NCBI GenBank assembly: GCA_047722935.1
Contig: JBDNZS010000005.1
Span: 19,140 to 83,139, forward strand
DNA length: 64,000 nt
Reading direction: 5' to 3'
DNA from: Ethanoligenens sp047722935
GTDB lineage: Bacteria > Bacillota > Clostridia > Oscillospirales > Ethanoligenentaceae
This document shows, piece after piece, positions 24,942 to 33,314 of this stretch. Positions within the stretch are counted from its first letter, which is position 1, and each line of letters opens with the position of its first letter. A program made the position numbers and the translations under genes. The notes under the pieces are model-generated. The model was not told where the DNA came from. It was given only the letters and a program-made list of their open reading frames with translations, and made no database searches.

Positions 24942-27041
24942 TTGGGAAACGAGAAAGTACAGACCCCCGCCGATATTTTTGGAAAATATGTCTTCAGTGA
25001 TGCCGTGGCAAAAACGCGCTTGTCCAAGGCTACGTATAAGAGCTTGAAAAAGACCATCGAACTGGGTGCCCCGCTGGATGCGACCATTGCTGATGAAGTA
25101 GCCGCCGCCATCAAGGAATGGGCGGTTGATTTGGGTGCCACTCACTTCACCCATTGGTTCCTGCCGATGACCGGCCTCACCGCTGAGAAACACGACTCGT
25201 TCATCTCCCCAACCGGCGATGGCAAGGTCATTCTGTCTTTCTCCGGTAAAGAGCTCATCAAAGGCGAGCCGGATGCTTCTTCTTTCCCGTCGGGCGGCCT
25301 GCGTGAGACTGCCGCAGCCCGCGGCTACACCGCTTGGGATACCACTTCCCCCGTTTTTGTAAAAGAAGGCTCCCTCTACATACCCACCGCTTTCTTTTCT
25401 TACACGGGTGAAATTCTTGATAAAAAAGCCCCGTTGCTCCGTGCCAACGAAGCGCTGGACAAACAAGCCCGCCGCGTGCTTGCCGCTTTCGGTAAAGACG
25501 GCGTGAAAAAAGTGACCTCCACCGTCGGTCCAGAACAGGAATACTTCATTGTCAACCGTGACCTGTACAACCAGCGCCTCGACTTGATTCTGACCGGCCG
25601 CACCCTGTTCGGCGCACAACCGCCGAAAGGCCAGGAACTTGACGACCAATATTTTGGCACCCTGCGTACCAAAGTGGTTGAGTTCATGCACGATCTGGAT
25701 AAACAGCTTTGGGAACTGGGCATCACCTCCAAAACCAAGCACAATGAAGTTGCCCCTGCGCAGCATGAAATCGCGTTGATTTTCGACCCGGCCAACGTGG
25801 CGGTCGACCACAACCAACTGGTGCTTGAACTGCTCCAAAAGATTGCTGAGCAGCACGGACTCGCTGCGTTGACTCATGAAAAACCGTTCGCGGGCGTCAA
25901 CGGCAACGGTAAGCACATCAACTGGTCGCTTTCTACCGATGAAGGTGAGAACCTCTTAGACCCGACCGATGACCCGGGCAAAAACCCGCAGTTCGTCATC
26001 TTCCTCGCCGCCGTCATCAAAGCGGTGGACGAATATGCCGATCTGCTCCGCCTCTCTGTTGCGAGTGCCGGCAACGACCACCGTCTGGGCGCCAACGAGG
26101 CACCTCCCGCCATCATCTCCATCTTTGTTGGTGAAGAACTTGAAGGCTTGATTGGTGCGGTGGAAGATGGAAAAACCTTCACCTCCCCGGATGCCAAAAC
26201 GACCAATTTGGCCGTCACTTCCCTGCCGGTCATCACCGAAGACAAAACCGACCGCAACCGCACCTCGCCGTTTGCGTTCACCGGCAACAAGTTTGAGTTC
26301 CGTATGTGCGGTTCTTATGCCAACATTGCCGGCCCGGCTTTCATCCTCAACACGATTGTAGCCGAGGCTCTCAGCCAAATTGCCGACAAACTGGAAGGTT
26401 CCAAAAACATCGAGAAAGATGCGCTTGCACTTGCCAGCGAGATCTTCAAAGCACACAAACGCGTTATTTTCAACGGCAACGGCTATTCGGATGAATGGGT
26501 CGCCGAAGCGGAAAAACGCGGCCTACCGAACATCAAGAATACTGTGCTTGCCATCAAGGCGTTCCTTGTAGAAAAAAACCGCGCAGTCTTCGAGAAACAC
26601 GGCGTGTTGGTCGGCAAAGAGATCGATTCCCGTTACGAGATCCTTCTGGAAAATTATTCGAAAATCATCAACATTGAGGCGCTCACGCTGGTGGATATCA
26701 CGTTCCGTCAACTCGTGCCTGCAGCGTTTAAATATGCCAAAACCCTTTCGGATTCTATTGCTTCCTTTAAAGCAGCCGGTGTGGATGTGAAAGGCAACGT
26801 CACTTATCTGGAGAAAGTGCTGGGCCTGGCCAAATCCATCACTGCCAAAGCCGAAGCCCTCAAAGGCGCTACGGAAGCTGCCGGCAACCTGGAAGACAAC
26901 TTTGATTCCGCGCTGGCCTATCGTGAAAAGGTTGTCTCGGCGATGGAAACCCTGCGTGAAGACATCGATACGTTAGAGCCCATCGTACCCGCCGACATCT
27001 GGCCTGTACCGGTCTACACGGATCTGCTTTTCAAAATATAA
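24942..27041 (+). CDS. glnN: Glutamine synthetase type III
   Basis: A 699-residue GSIII. Family blocks include THFTHWFLPMTG, the EKHDSFI segment, the SFPSGGLRETAAARGYTAWD block, VGPEQEYFIV with metal-binding glutamates, the NEVAPAQHEIA block, and GNDHRLGANEAPPAIIS. GSIII makes glutamine from glutamate, ammonia and ATP and works as a dodecamer; it is about 250 residues longer than GSI. I placed the start at the TTG at 24942, eight bases after AAGGAGG. The 24747-24941 leader contains no riboswitch I could name. It supplies glutamine, which is also the ammonia donor for the upstream GatCAB. Confidence 0.95.
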   Translation: MGNEKVQTPADIFGKYVFSDAVAKTRLSKATYKSLKKTIELGAPLDATIADEVAAAIKEWAVDLGATHFTHWFLPMTGLTAEKHDSFISPTGDGKVILSFSGKELIKGEPDASSFPSGGLRETAAARGYTAWDTTSPVFVKEGSLYIPTAFFSYTGEILDKKAPLLRANEALDKQARRVLAAFGKDGVKKVTSTVGPEQEYFIVNRDLYNQRLDLILTGRTLFGAQPPKGQELDDQYFGTLRTKVVEFMHDLDKQLWELGITSKTKHNEVAPAQHEIALIFDPANVAVDHNQLVLELLQKIAEQHGLAALTHEKPFAGVNGNGKHINWSLSTDEGENLLDPTDDPGKNPQFVIFLAAVIKAVDEYADLLRLSVASAGNDHRLGANEAPPAIISIFVGEELEGLIGAVEDGKTFTSPDAKTTNLAVTSLPVITEDKTDRNRTSPFAFTGNKFEFRMCGSYANIAGPAFILNTIVAEALSQIADKLEGSKNIEKDALALASEIFKAHKRVIFNGNGYSDEWVAEAEKRGLPNIKNTVLAIKAFLVEKNRAVFEKHGVLVGKEIDSRYEILLENYSKIINIEALTLVDITFRQLVPAAFKYAKTLSDSIASFKAAGVDVKGNVTYLEKVLGLAKSITAKAEALKGATEAAGNLEDNFDSALAYREKVVSAMETLREDIDTLEPIVPADIWPVPVYTDLLFKI

Positions 27042-27073
27042 TCTGCTTTACCAAAGCGTTACTATCATTTTTT

Positions 27074-27119
27074 AAAAGGGACTGTTGTAAAACGAAAGTT
27101 GAGCAACAGCCCCTTTTTT
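27074..27119 (+). terminator. Terminator of glnN
   Basis: Stem AAGGGACTGTTG / CAACAGCCCCTT (27076-27087 with 27104-27115, one G-A-type mismatch) followed by TTTT. Confidence 0.8.
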
Positions 27120-27286
27120 GCGTTCACTGATATCTATGCACCTCATATTTCTATGCTTACCAGAAAAATTCATACGATTTTTATGTGCTTGGTCATGCCA
27201 CATCCCGCGTAGTATGATATAATGAAAAGCAAACGACCGCCGCCGCGTTTTTTGCGCGGCGCAATTGAACAGCTGGAGGCTGGAAC

Positions 27287-28063
27287 GTGACCAGAGTGGA
27301 AAATATTACCCTACGAAAATATCGACTGGTGTCTCACGATCTGCCCGCCGCATTTGACGGCACAACCATTGCGTTCCTATCCGATATCCACCATAGCAGA
27401 AGCTTTCCTCTCAAGCGCGTCAAAGAACTAGTGGCACTCACCAATAGTCTGCGCGCCGATGTGATTCTGCTCGGCGGAGATTATGTGAGCCACAGTCAGG
27501 CGCATATTCCCAATTTCTTTCGTGAAGCCGCCGCCCTTACCGCGCCGCTTGGCGTTTACGGTGTGCTTGGCAATCACGACCGCAAAACCAATGCGGCTTT
27601 ATCCCAAGAATGTATGGCGCAGGCAGGCATTTGCTCACTGGACAACAAAGGGTATTGGCTGAAGAAAGACGGCGCGCGCATCCGTGTGGGTGGCGTGGGG
27701 GATCTCACCACCGCCGAGCAGGATCTTTCCCCCATGCTCGCTGAAACCCGCCCGGATGACTTTATGGTGCTTGTTTCTCATCACCCGGACTATGCTGAAC
27801 AACTGCCGTTCAACCTCATTGACCTCATGCTCTGCGGGCACACGCACGGCGGTCAAGTGAGCGTGTTGGGAAAATGGGCGCCAAGCTATTTTGGACACAC
27901 GCATTACAAGTTGAAATATCTCACCGGCGTGGTCAAAGACGCCGACACCACCATTATCATCTCAAATGGCATTGGCACAGTCGGGCCGCCGGTACGCATC
28001 TGCGCCGCCCCGCAGATCTGGTTGATTACGCTTTGCGCCGATCAACGGCCAGTAGACGGCTGA
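27287..28063 (+). CDS. Metallophosphoesterase (YkuE/calcineurin-like)
   Basis: A 258-residue binuclear metallophosphoesterase: FLSDIHHS (DxH), GGDYVSH (GDxx), GVLGNHDRKT (GNHD), SHHPDY and CGHTHGGQ (GHxH) are all present and correctly spaced. It resembles YkuE-type phosphoesterases but has no signal peptide or N-terminal membrane helix, so it is probably cytoplasmic. GTG start behind GGAGG. The substrate is unknown; relatives hydrolyse UDP-2,3-diacylglucosamine-like or nucleotide phosphoesters. Confidence 0.92.
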   Translation: MTRVENITLRKYRLVSHDLPAAFDGTTIAFLSDIHHSRSFPLKRVKELVALTNSLRADVILLGGDYVSHSQAHIPNFFREAAALTAPLGVYGVLGNHDRKTNAALSQECMAQAGICSLDNKGYWLKKDGARIRVGGVGDLTTAEQDLSPMLAETRPDDFMVLVSHHPDYAEQLPFNLIDLMLCGHTHGGQVSVLGKWAPSYFGHTHYKLKYLTGVVKDADTTIIISNGIGTVGPPVRICAAPQIWLITLCADQRPVDG

Positions 28064-28069
28064 TTTTAC

Positions 28070-28098
28070 TTGACGTTATATGCAAATTCGTCTACAAT
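28070..28098 (+). promoter_or_regulatory. Promoter of the riboswitch-controlled gene
   Basis: TTGACG and TACAAT with a 17-base spacer, ending just before the cobalamin aptamer. Confidence 0.7.
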
Positions 28099-28110
28099 AG
28101 AATCAATCTC

Positions 28111-28295
28111 TTTACAGGTGCGCGGCTATTTACCGCGATAATAGGGAAACCGGTTCAAAACCGGTGCAGCCCCCGCTGCTGTGAGGCGGACTGTTTTTCC
28201 ATGAGAACCCATGCGGATTCTTAGACCACTGGTCAACAAGATCGGGAAGGGGAAAAACAGGACGATGCCAAGCCAGAAAACCTGCCTGCAAAGTA
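28111..28295 (+). promoter_or_regulatory. Cobalamin riboswitch aptamer
   Basis: All conserved blocks of the adenosylcobalamin aptamer are present in order: TTACAGGTGC (P1/P2), ATAATAGGGAA, ACCGGTTCAAAACCGGTGCAGCCCCCGC (B12 box region, two parts), GCTGTGA, CCACTGG, GGGAAGG, GATGCCAAGCCAGAA and CCTGCCTG. It precedes a Rho-independent terminator, so excess cobalamin should switch the gene off by transcription termination. The downstream gene is the transcobalamin-like surface protein. Confidence 0.96.
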
Positions 28296-28365
28296 CGATG
28301 TGATCCTTTCGGAGGGAGAGGACAGACGTAAAAACGGCAATATTGGGATTTACCCGTTTTTCGTT

Positions 28366-28400
28366 ACGGTCTTTTTTCTTATAAGAAAAAGGCCGTTTTT
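28366..28400 (+). terminator. Expression-platform terminator of the cobalamin riboswitch
   Basis: Stem ACGG.CTTTTT / AAAAAG.CCGT followed by TTTT, 43 bases before the gene start. A competing pairing of the upstream AAAACGG with CCGTTTT can form the alternative structure. Confidence 0.7.
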
Positions 28401-28442
28401 GTTTGCCCCCTACCACAGAAGACAAAAAAGAGGAGTGGTTTG

Positions 28443-30308
28443 ATGAAAAAGGTATTCCAAGGATGGATTTCTGTCTGCTGCGCTTTCGCGTTGCTGTTTG
28501 TCAGTATTCCCGGTCTGTCAGCGGCAGCAGATGCACAAAACACGTTTCACCTGTGTGTTGAGGGTTCCAGCCAGACGGTGCTGAACGAAGATGTCCCTCT
28601 CACAGCGGGAGAAACATTGCAAACCGCGCTTGTGGAAGCGCTGAATCAAAATAATATCTCGTATCAACTGTCTGATTCGCAATATGGGAAATACATTGCT
28701 ACCATCGGGTCAGATACACAGGCCGCCGACTCTTCCACTTATTGGAGCATCTATCAAAACGGCGCATACGCGCAGCTGGGTGTCAGCTCCCTCAAACCAG
28801 CGAATGGCGACAACATTATCATCGCCTTTGCCGCTTTAGACACGCTGTATCCAATAGTCACCATCTCTCCCAGCACCCCATCCGCTTCAAATCCGTTCAC
28901 GGTGGCTCTGACTGCCCAAAAAACAACGTATGATGCCCAATGGAACCCCACTACTTCGACGGTTCCCGTTGCAGATGCCACCGTTACCTTTAACGGAACA
29001 TCCAAAACAACGGACACTTCCGGAAACGCAACCTTTACCGCACCTGCCAACGCGGGCAGTTATGCTTATCAGGTCAAAAAAGATCGCAGCGGGCAGGCTC
29101 CCGCACTGGTTCGCATGAGCGGCAGCGTCACGGTGTCCGCCTCGTCTTCCTCCAGCAGTTCTTCCAGCCAGAGCTCCTCCTCCAACAGTTCTTCCAGCCA
29201 GAGTTCCTCAGGCGGTAATGCTTCAACAGTCACAAGCGCCGCCGTCGCCAGCGCGTCCAAAAACGCTGCCGATGCGCTAAAAGACGACACGTCCGACTGG
29301 ACAGCCTTTGCGCTGGCACGCGCGGGATATCCCATTCCCTCTACCTATCTGTCGGAAACCACGTCTGCCATTGCTGAAAATATTGATACGTTTAAGGCAT
29401 TAAATTTTGCAAAATACATTTTGGTTCTGCGCGCGGCAGGCGCCGACCCCACCAATATCAACGGCATCAATCTGGTGGATAATCTTTATAAACAGACCAA
29501 CGTCGGCCTGACCGGCCTAAACGGATATATCTTTACCCTGCTTGCGCTGTCCAGCGCAGACTACGCACCGCCTGCAAACGCTACGGTGAGCAAAGCGGCA
29601 CTGGTTACCTCCATCCTTTCCGCTCAAAACACAGACGGCAGCTTCTCGCTGGCAGCAGGGTTCTCCGGTGATGTGGACATCACCTCCATGGCGCTGACTG
29701 CTCTTGCGCCCTATGCCAGTGGAACCACCGGTGTGCAAGATACGATCAACAAGGGACTCGCTTATTTGGCGGCCAACGAGCAGGCCGACGGCGGGTTTAT
29801 TCCCGGCGGTGCATCTACAGAGGCATCCGAAAGCGCTTCGCAGGTCATCATTGCGCTCTCTTCTCTTGGCATCGACCCTGCAACCAGCACGCAGTTCGTC
29901 AAAAATGGAAAATCCCCGCTTTCCAACTTACTCTCGTTCTCCGTCCAGGGCGGCGGGTTCTCCCATGATGCGAGCGGGGAAGCGGATACCATGGCCGCAC
30001 AGCAAGCATTGGAGGCCTTGACTGCCTATCAGCGGTTTGAGGCAAAGCAGAACACGCTCTACGACCTCCGTGATGCCCAATCACAGACGCCGTCCTCTTC
30101 ATCTTCTACCACATCTACGTCGACCTCTGGGCCTGTTGCCTCGGCGGATTCCTCCAGCACCACCGCATCCTCTACTACGAGTACCGTAACCAACGGAACC
30201 AGCGTGGCCAATCCATATACCGGTGACAGCGAACCGGTGGGGGCTATTGTCGCCATCTCTTTGGCCGCAACTGCTATTTTGCTGTTTACACGCCGCCGGA
30301 AACACTGA
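28443..30308 (+). CDS. Wall-anchored transcobalamin/intrinsic-factor-like protein (DUF4430 plus alpha/alpha toroid)
   Basis: A 621-residue exported protein. A signal peptide (to about residue 28) is followed by a DUF4430 domain (about 50-130, with YWSIYQNGAYAQLGV and GDNIIIAF), the fold of the C-terminal domain of transcobalamin. An Ig-like domain (about 138-232), a Ser-rich linker and an alpha/alpha-toroid domain (about 262-540) with QNTDGSF, EQADGGF and VQGGGFS repeats come next. The C-terminus has NPYTGD, a hydrophobic helix and RRRKH, a sortase-type anchor. Behind the cobalamin riboswitch, it is expected to catch corrinoids at the surface. The start is the ATG at 28443 after GAGGAG. Corrinoid binding is inferred, not shown. 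Confidence 0.88.
   Translation: MKKVFQGWISVCCAFALLFVSIPGLSAAADAQNTFHLCVEGSSQTVLNEDVPLTAGETLQTALVEALNQNNISYQLSDSQYGKYIATIGSDTQAADSSTYWSIYQNGAYAQLGVSSLKPANGDNIIIAFAALDTLYPIVTISPSTPSASNPFTVALTAQKTTYDAQWNPTTSTVPVADATVTFNGTSKTTDTSGNATFTAPANAGSYAYQVKKDRSGQAPALVRMSGSVTVSASSSSSSSSSQSSSSNSSSSQSSSGGNASTVTSAAVASASKNAADALKDDTSDWTAFALARAGYPIPSTYLSETTSAIAENIDTFKALNFAKYILVLRAAGADPTNINGINLVDNLYKQTNVGLTGLNGYIFTLLALSSADYAPPANATVSKAALVTSILSAQNTDGSFSLAAGFSGDVDITSMALTALAPYASGTTGVQDTINKGLAYLAANEQADGGFIPGGASTEASESASQVIIALSSLGIDPATSTQFVKNGKSPLSNLLSFSVQGGGFSHDASGEADTMAAQQALEALTAYQRFEAKQNTLYDLRDAQSQTPSSSSSTTSTSTSGPVASADSSSTTASSTTSTVTNGTSVANPYTGDSEPVGAIVAISLAATAILLFTRRRKH
29156..29210 (+). repeat. 30-base tandem repeat encoding a Ser-rich linker
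   Basis: The segment CAGTTCTTCCAGCCAGAG occurs at 29156 and again at 29186 in the same frame, giving repeated SSSSSQS-type residues between the Ig-like and toroid domains. Slippage could change the linker length. Confidence 0.7.
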
Positions 30309-30336
30309 CATTTCTTCTTAAACAAAACGCAATTTC

Positions 30337-30379
30337 AACCAGAACGGCATTTCTATTGGAAATGCCGTTCTGGTTTTCT
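30337..30379 (+). terminator. Terminator of the surface protein gene
   Basis: A 16-bp perfect stem (30337-30352 with 30360-30375) followed by TTTCT, 28 bases after the stop. Confidence 0.85.
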
Positions 30380-30529
30380 CCGCATGATTCTTGCGTATTT
30401 GCTTTTTTCGGGGTAAAATAGACAAGGCGTGTATGTAAAAGTCCACACTTTTTCCGTATGATTATCGGATACATACGCCGTCCATCACCAATCCGGTGCC
30501 GCCCGTACTGGCGAAAGGGGAATTACCCA

Positions 30530-31450
30530 ATGCCCGCAATCATTACGCATTATCTGTTCAGCGAAATGGTCGTACCACCACTCATCCACGACATGCAATG
30601 CGCAAATGTGTATGTATGGGGTTCACAAGGACCGGACTTTTTGTTCTTTTCCCCACCCGTCCATATGCATTGGCGACTGCTCAGCCGAATCGGCAGTTTG
30701 ATGCACGAACAGGACATGGAGAAAAATTTTGCTTTTATGGCGGACTGCTGTAAAAAAGCAAAAGGAAAAGAAAAAAATATCCTACTCTCCTATTTTTATG
30801 GCTTCCTGTCGCACTATATATTGGACAGCACATTCCACCCATATGTTTATGGCTTGCAACGATATTTTAAAACGGTCTTGCCCAAAGCAAGCAACAATTA
30901 CCTGCACCGGCAAATTGAAACCACATTGGACGTTTTGTTTCTTAAACGATTCCGCAACATGACGATTCAGGATTTTTCAGTCATCAGCCACTTCCAACGC
31001 ATCCCGGAATTAAATTTGGTATGCGAGATGTATCAAAGCCTGTTTGAGAACCGGTTTAAGCAAGCTTTTCCCATTCGCGCGATTTCACACGCCTTTTTGA
31101 GCATGAAACTAGTCTACAGTTTTTTCTACAGTCCGCGCGGCTTCAAGCGGCGCGCTGTCACATTTGCAAAGCGTCTGACACAGGAAAGCCATCCGGCCAT
31201 TTTTGCGCTTATCCATCCAGTAGAGCCCGGTAAGGAAATTGACTACGCCAACGAAAAGCGAGCGCTGCACGAACCCGGCAATGAGGCACTGGAACATACC
31301 GCATACGAATTGTTTGACATTGCCCGCAAAAAATTCAATACAGTTTTCCCTCTTGTCGAACAATTTTGCCGGGAAGGCGGCGGCGATTTTTCCGCCGTCA
31401 CGCATGGCATTAACTTTGAGGGAAACCCGACGGTCGACTCTTTTGCATAA
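30530..31450 (+). CDS. Zinc-dependent phospholipase C-like protein
   Basis: A 306-residue protein of the Zn-dependent phospholipase C-like family common in Clostridia. It begins with MPAIITHYLFSE, then GPDFLFF, and has the metal-ligand pattern SLMHEQ, FLSHYILDSTFHPYVY (HxxxDxxxHP) and ETTLDV. There is no signal peptide, so it is cytoplasmic and may not be a toxin-type phospholipase; activity is unproven. The start is the ATG at 30530 after AAAGGGG; the frame is open to 30458 without a site. Confidence 0.88.
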   Translation: MPAIITHYLFSEMVVPPLIHDMQCANVYVWGSQGPDFLFFSPPVHMHWRLLSRIGSLMHEQDMEKNFAFMADCCKKAKGKEKNILLSYFYGFLSHYILDSTFHPYVYGLQRYFKTVLPKASNNYLHRQIETTLDVLFLKRFRNMTIQDFSVISHFQRIPELNLVCEMYQSLFENRFKQAFPIRAISHAFLSMKLVYSFFYSPRGFKRRAVTFAKRLTQESHPAIFALIHPVEPGKEIDYANEKRALHEPGNEALEHTAYELFDIARKKFNTVFPLVEQFCREGGGDFSAVTHGINFEGNPTVDSFA

Positions 31451-31560
31451 AGGACCACGGGTTCGATTGGGAACACGATACTGCAAGCAGATACTTTTGG
31501 CTCTTCAAAAAATCCATCTCGGCCATCTGTGCGTGCTCTGCTTAATGGGGAGCTTCTAAA

Positions 31561-31617
31561 AAACAAGGGCAGACAACGGTCTCGTTGTCTGCCCTTGTTT
31601 TTTATTTTTTTACGCAA
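31561..31617. terminator. Bidirectional terminator
   Basis: An 18-bp perfect inverted repeat (31561-31578 with 31583-31600) with a GTCT loop and a T-rich tail to 31617, between convergent genes ending at 31450 and 31623. Confidence 0.88.
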
Positions 31618-31622
31618 TGCGT

Positions 31623-31928
31623 TCACATTTCGTTCAATGCGCGCTCCAGCCAGATGCTGCCAATATCTAGGGCGTTGTACAAGCCCTCTTTTTCAGTTTT
31701 TTTGATTACGCGGTCACGTACACGCACATCATTATCGGTAGAAAGCAACTGCACCTGTATGGTCCCTGCCGCGTCTACATCCTTAATTTTTGTGCGATTT
31801 TTAATCTGCATCATAATGACATATTTATCATAGATGTTCCCATAATACAACGTATCGCCGCTGCGCACCAGTGGTTTTCCTTTATATTCCAAGAACGTTT
31901 CGCCCGGCTCACTTTTTTTCGTAGCCAT
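31623..31928 (-). CDS. Conserved hypothetical protein
   Basis: A 101-residue soluble protein I cannot assign. It starts MATKKSEPGETFLEYKGKPLVR, is mainly predicted beta strands in the first two thirds and ends in a helix (IGSIWLERALNEM). The GDTLYYGNIYDKYVIMMQI segment looks like a small barrel. No Cys, signal peptide or membrane segment. The ATG follows a GGGTGAGGTGG stretch. It is flanked by a strong terminator and a divergent promoter, so it appears to be a genuine monocistronic gene. Confidence 0.75.
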   Translation of the reverse strand: MATKKSEPGETFLEYKGKPLVRSGDTLYYGNIYDKYVIMMQIKNRTKIKDVDAAGTIQVQLLSTDNDVRVRDRVIKKTEKEGLYNALDIGSIWLERALNEM

Positions 31929-32064
31929 GCCACCTCACCCTTCCGTATTGATAGAATAAAAATGCCGTTTGCCGTACAAACATTTACATTTCATTATAAC
32001 ACAGTCAACATGGACTGTAAACAGCGTTACAATACATCTGTAATTTTTTTACATTTTGTATGGC

Positions 32065-32093
32065 TTGACAAGTGTGGCACCCTCCTTTATGAT
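32065..32093 (+). promoter_or_regulatory. Promoter of the FAH-family gene
   Basis: TTGACA and TATGAT with a 17-base spacer. It implies a 5' leader of about 190 bases before the start at 32290; I saw no known riboswitch motif in that leader. The rest of 31929-32289 holds no gene. Confidence 0.6.
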
Positions 32094-32289
32094 GAAAAAG
32101 AACTCCGAAGAGCAACTGACTCCATGGAGTATGCATAAAGAACCGCGGCGATTTTCTGCCGGACAATGGCAAAGGTACGCAAGTACTTTCCTGCCCCGTG
32201 CATTTAAACGCAGTACAAGCGGAAAATCGACTGACAGGAACTATGCTTTGCATCAATCTATAGTAACCCTTATAAAGGAAGTGCACACC

Positions 32290-33186
32290 ATGCGTTATGT
32301 GACCTATGCACAGCACGGATTAGAATATCCCGGCCTGTTGCACGAGCAAACCCTCTACGACTTAAATGAAGCACTTAGTCAAACCGGACAAACCGCCGTC
32401 CCCTCTCTGCGCGCCTTGATAGAAGCCGCTGCGGAAAACCCGAAGATCCTAACGGCATTACAAGCTGTTGACTTTGGAAAATGCGCCCCCGTGGAGAACG
32501 CGACGCTCTGCGCACCCATTCCGCGACCCGCGCGCAATATCTTCTGCTTGGGCAAAAATTACGCGGCGCACGCTACAGAAGTCAAAGAAACACGCTTATC
32601 CGCTACCGGCATCCCGCAAACACCGATCTATTTCACCAAAACCGCCTCCCCTGCACTGCCTGCGGAAGGCATCATCGACTGCCCGCTGGAATTGACTCAA
32701 AAACTGGATTACGAGGCAGAACTGGCTGTGGTGATTGGGAAAGCCGGAAAAAACATTCCGGCGGCGGATGCGGAATCTTACATATTTGGCTATACCATTC
32801 TAAACGACATCTCCGCACGCGACTTGCAAGCCAAACATGAACAATGGTTTCGCGGCAAAAATCTGGACACGTTTTGCCCCATGGGGCCGGTATTGGTAGA
32901 TAAAAGTGAACTGCCATTTCCGGTAAATGTGCAGGTAACCTGTCGTGTAAACGGTGAAGTGCGGCAAAACGCCAACACCAGTACTCTGATTTTCGACATC
33001 CCCACCATCCTAAGCGATTTATCTCACGGGTATACACTTCTGCCCGGCGACATCATCAGCACCGGTACACCGGCGGGGGTCGGCGCAGGATTTGATCCGC
33101 CGCGTTTCTTACAAGATGGTGATGTGGTGGAATGTGAAATTGAGCAAATCGGTATTCTACGCAATATCGTACGCCGCACAGTCTAA
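32290..33186 (+). CDS. Fumarylacetoacetate hydrolase family protein
   Basis: A 298-residue FAH-superfamily enzyme. The core begins at NIFCLGKNYAAHATE and holds the metal ligands in DYEAELAVVIGK (ExE) and the GYTILNDISARDLQ block, followed by KNLDTFCPMGP and GDIISTGTPAGVG. Members are Mg-dependent 2-hydroxyhepta-2,4-diene-1,7-dioate isomerases, acylpyruvases or oxaloacetate decarboxylases; which one cannot be told here. The start is the ATG at 32290, nine bases after AAAGGAAG; the frame is open upstream to 32056 without a site. Confidence 0.93.
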   Translation: MRYVTYAQHGLEYPGLLHEQTLYDLNEALSQTGQTAVPSLRALIEAAAENPKILTALQAVDFGKCAPVENATLCAPIPRPARNIFCLGKNYAAHATEVKETRLSATGIPQTPIYFTKTASPALPAEGIIDCPLELTQKLDYEAELAVVIGKAGKNIPAADAESYIFGYTILNDISARDLQAKHEQWFRGKNLDTFCPMGPVLVDKSELPFPVNVQVTCRVNGEVRQNANTSTLIFDIPTILSDLSHGYTLLPGDIISTGTPAGVGAGFDPPRFLQDGDVVECEIEQIGILRNIVRRTV

Positions 33187-33252
33187 TCCGTACAACATTC
33201 TCTGTGCATTGCGGTATCCGGCTTTTTAGCCGATGCTGCAGCAAGCGTATCA

Positions 33253-33293
33253 TAAGACGCCCGCATCGAGCAAGGTTCGATGCGGGCGTCTTA
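33253..33293. terminator. Bidirectional terminator
   Basis: A 17-bp perfect stem (33253-33269 with 33277-33293) lies between convergent genes ending at 33186 and 33315, with a T-rich tail on both strands. Confidence 0.8.
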
Positions 33294-33314
33294 TTTCATG
33301 TCGTTCTGCTTTTG

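Noticed and set aside
24852..25916. 354-codon open frame on the minus strand
   Set aside because: It is antisense to glnN and shows no family pattern.
29131..29218. Ser-codon repeat as a regulatory repeat
   Set aside because: It is in frame inside the surface protein and is explained by its Ser-rich linker.
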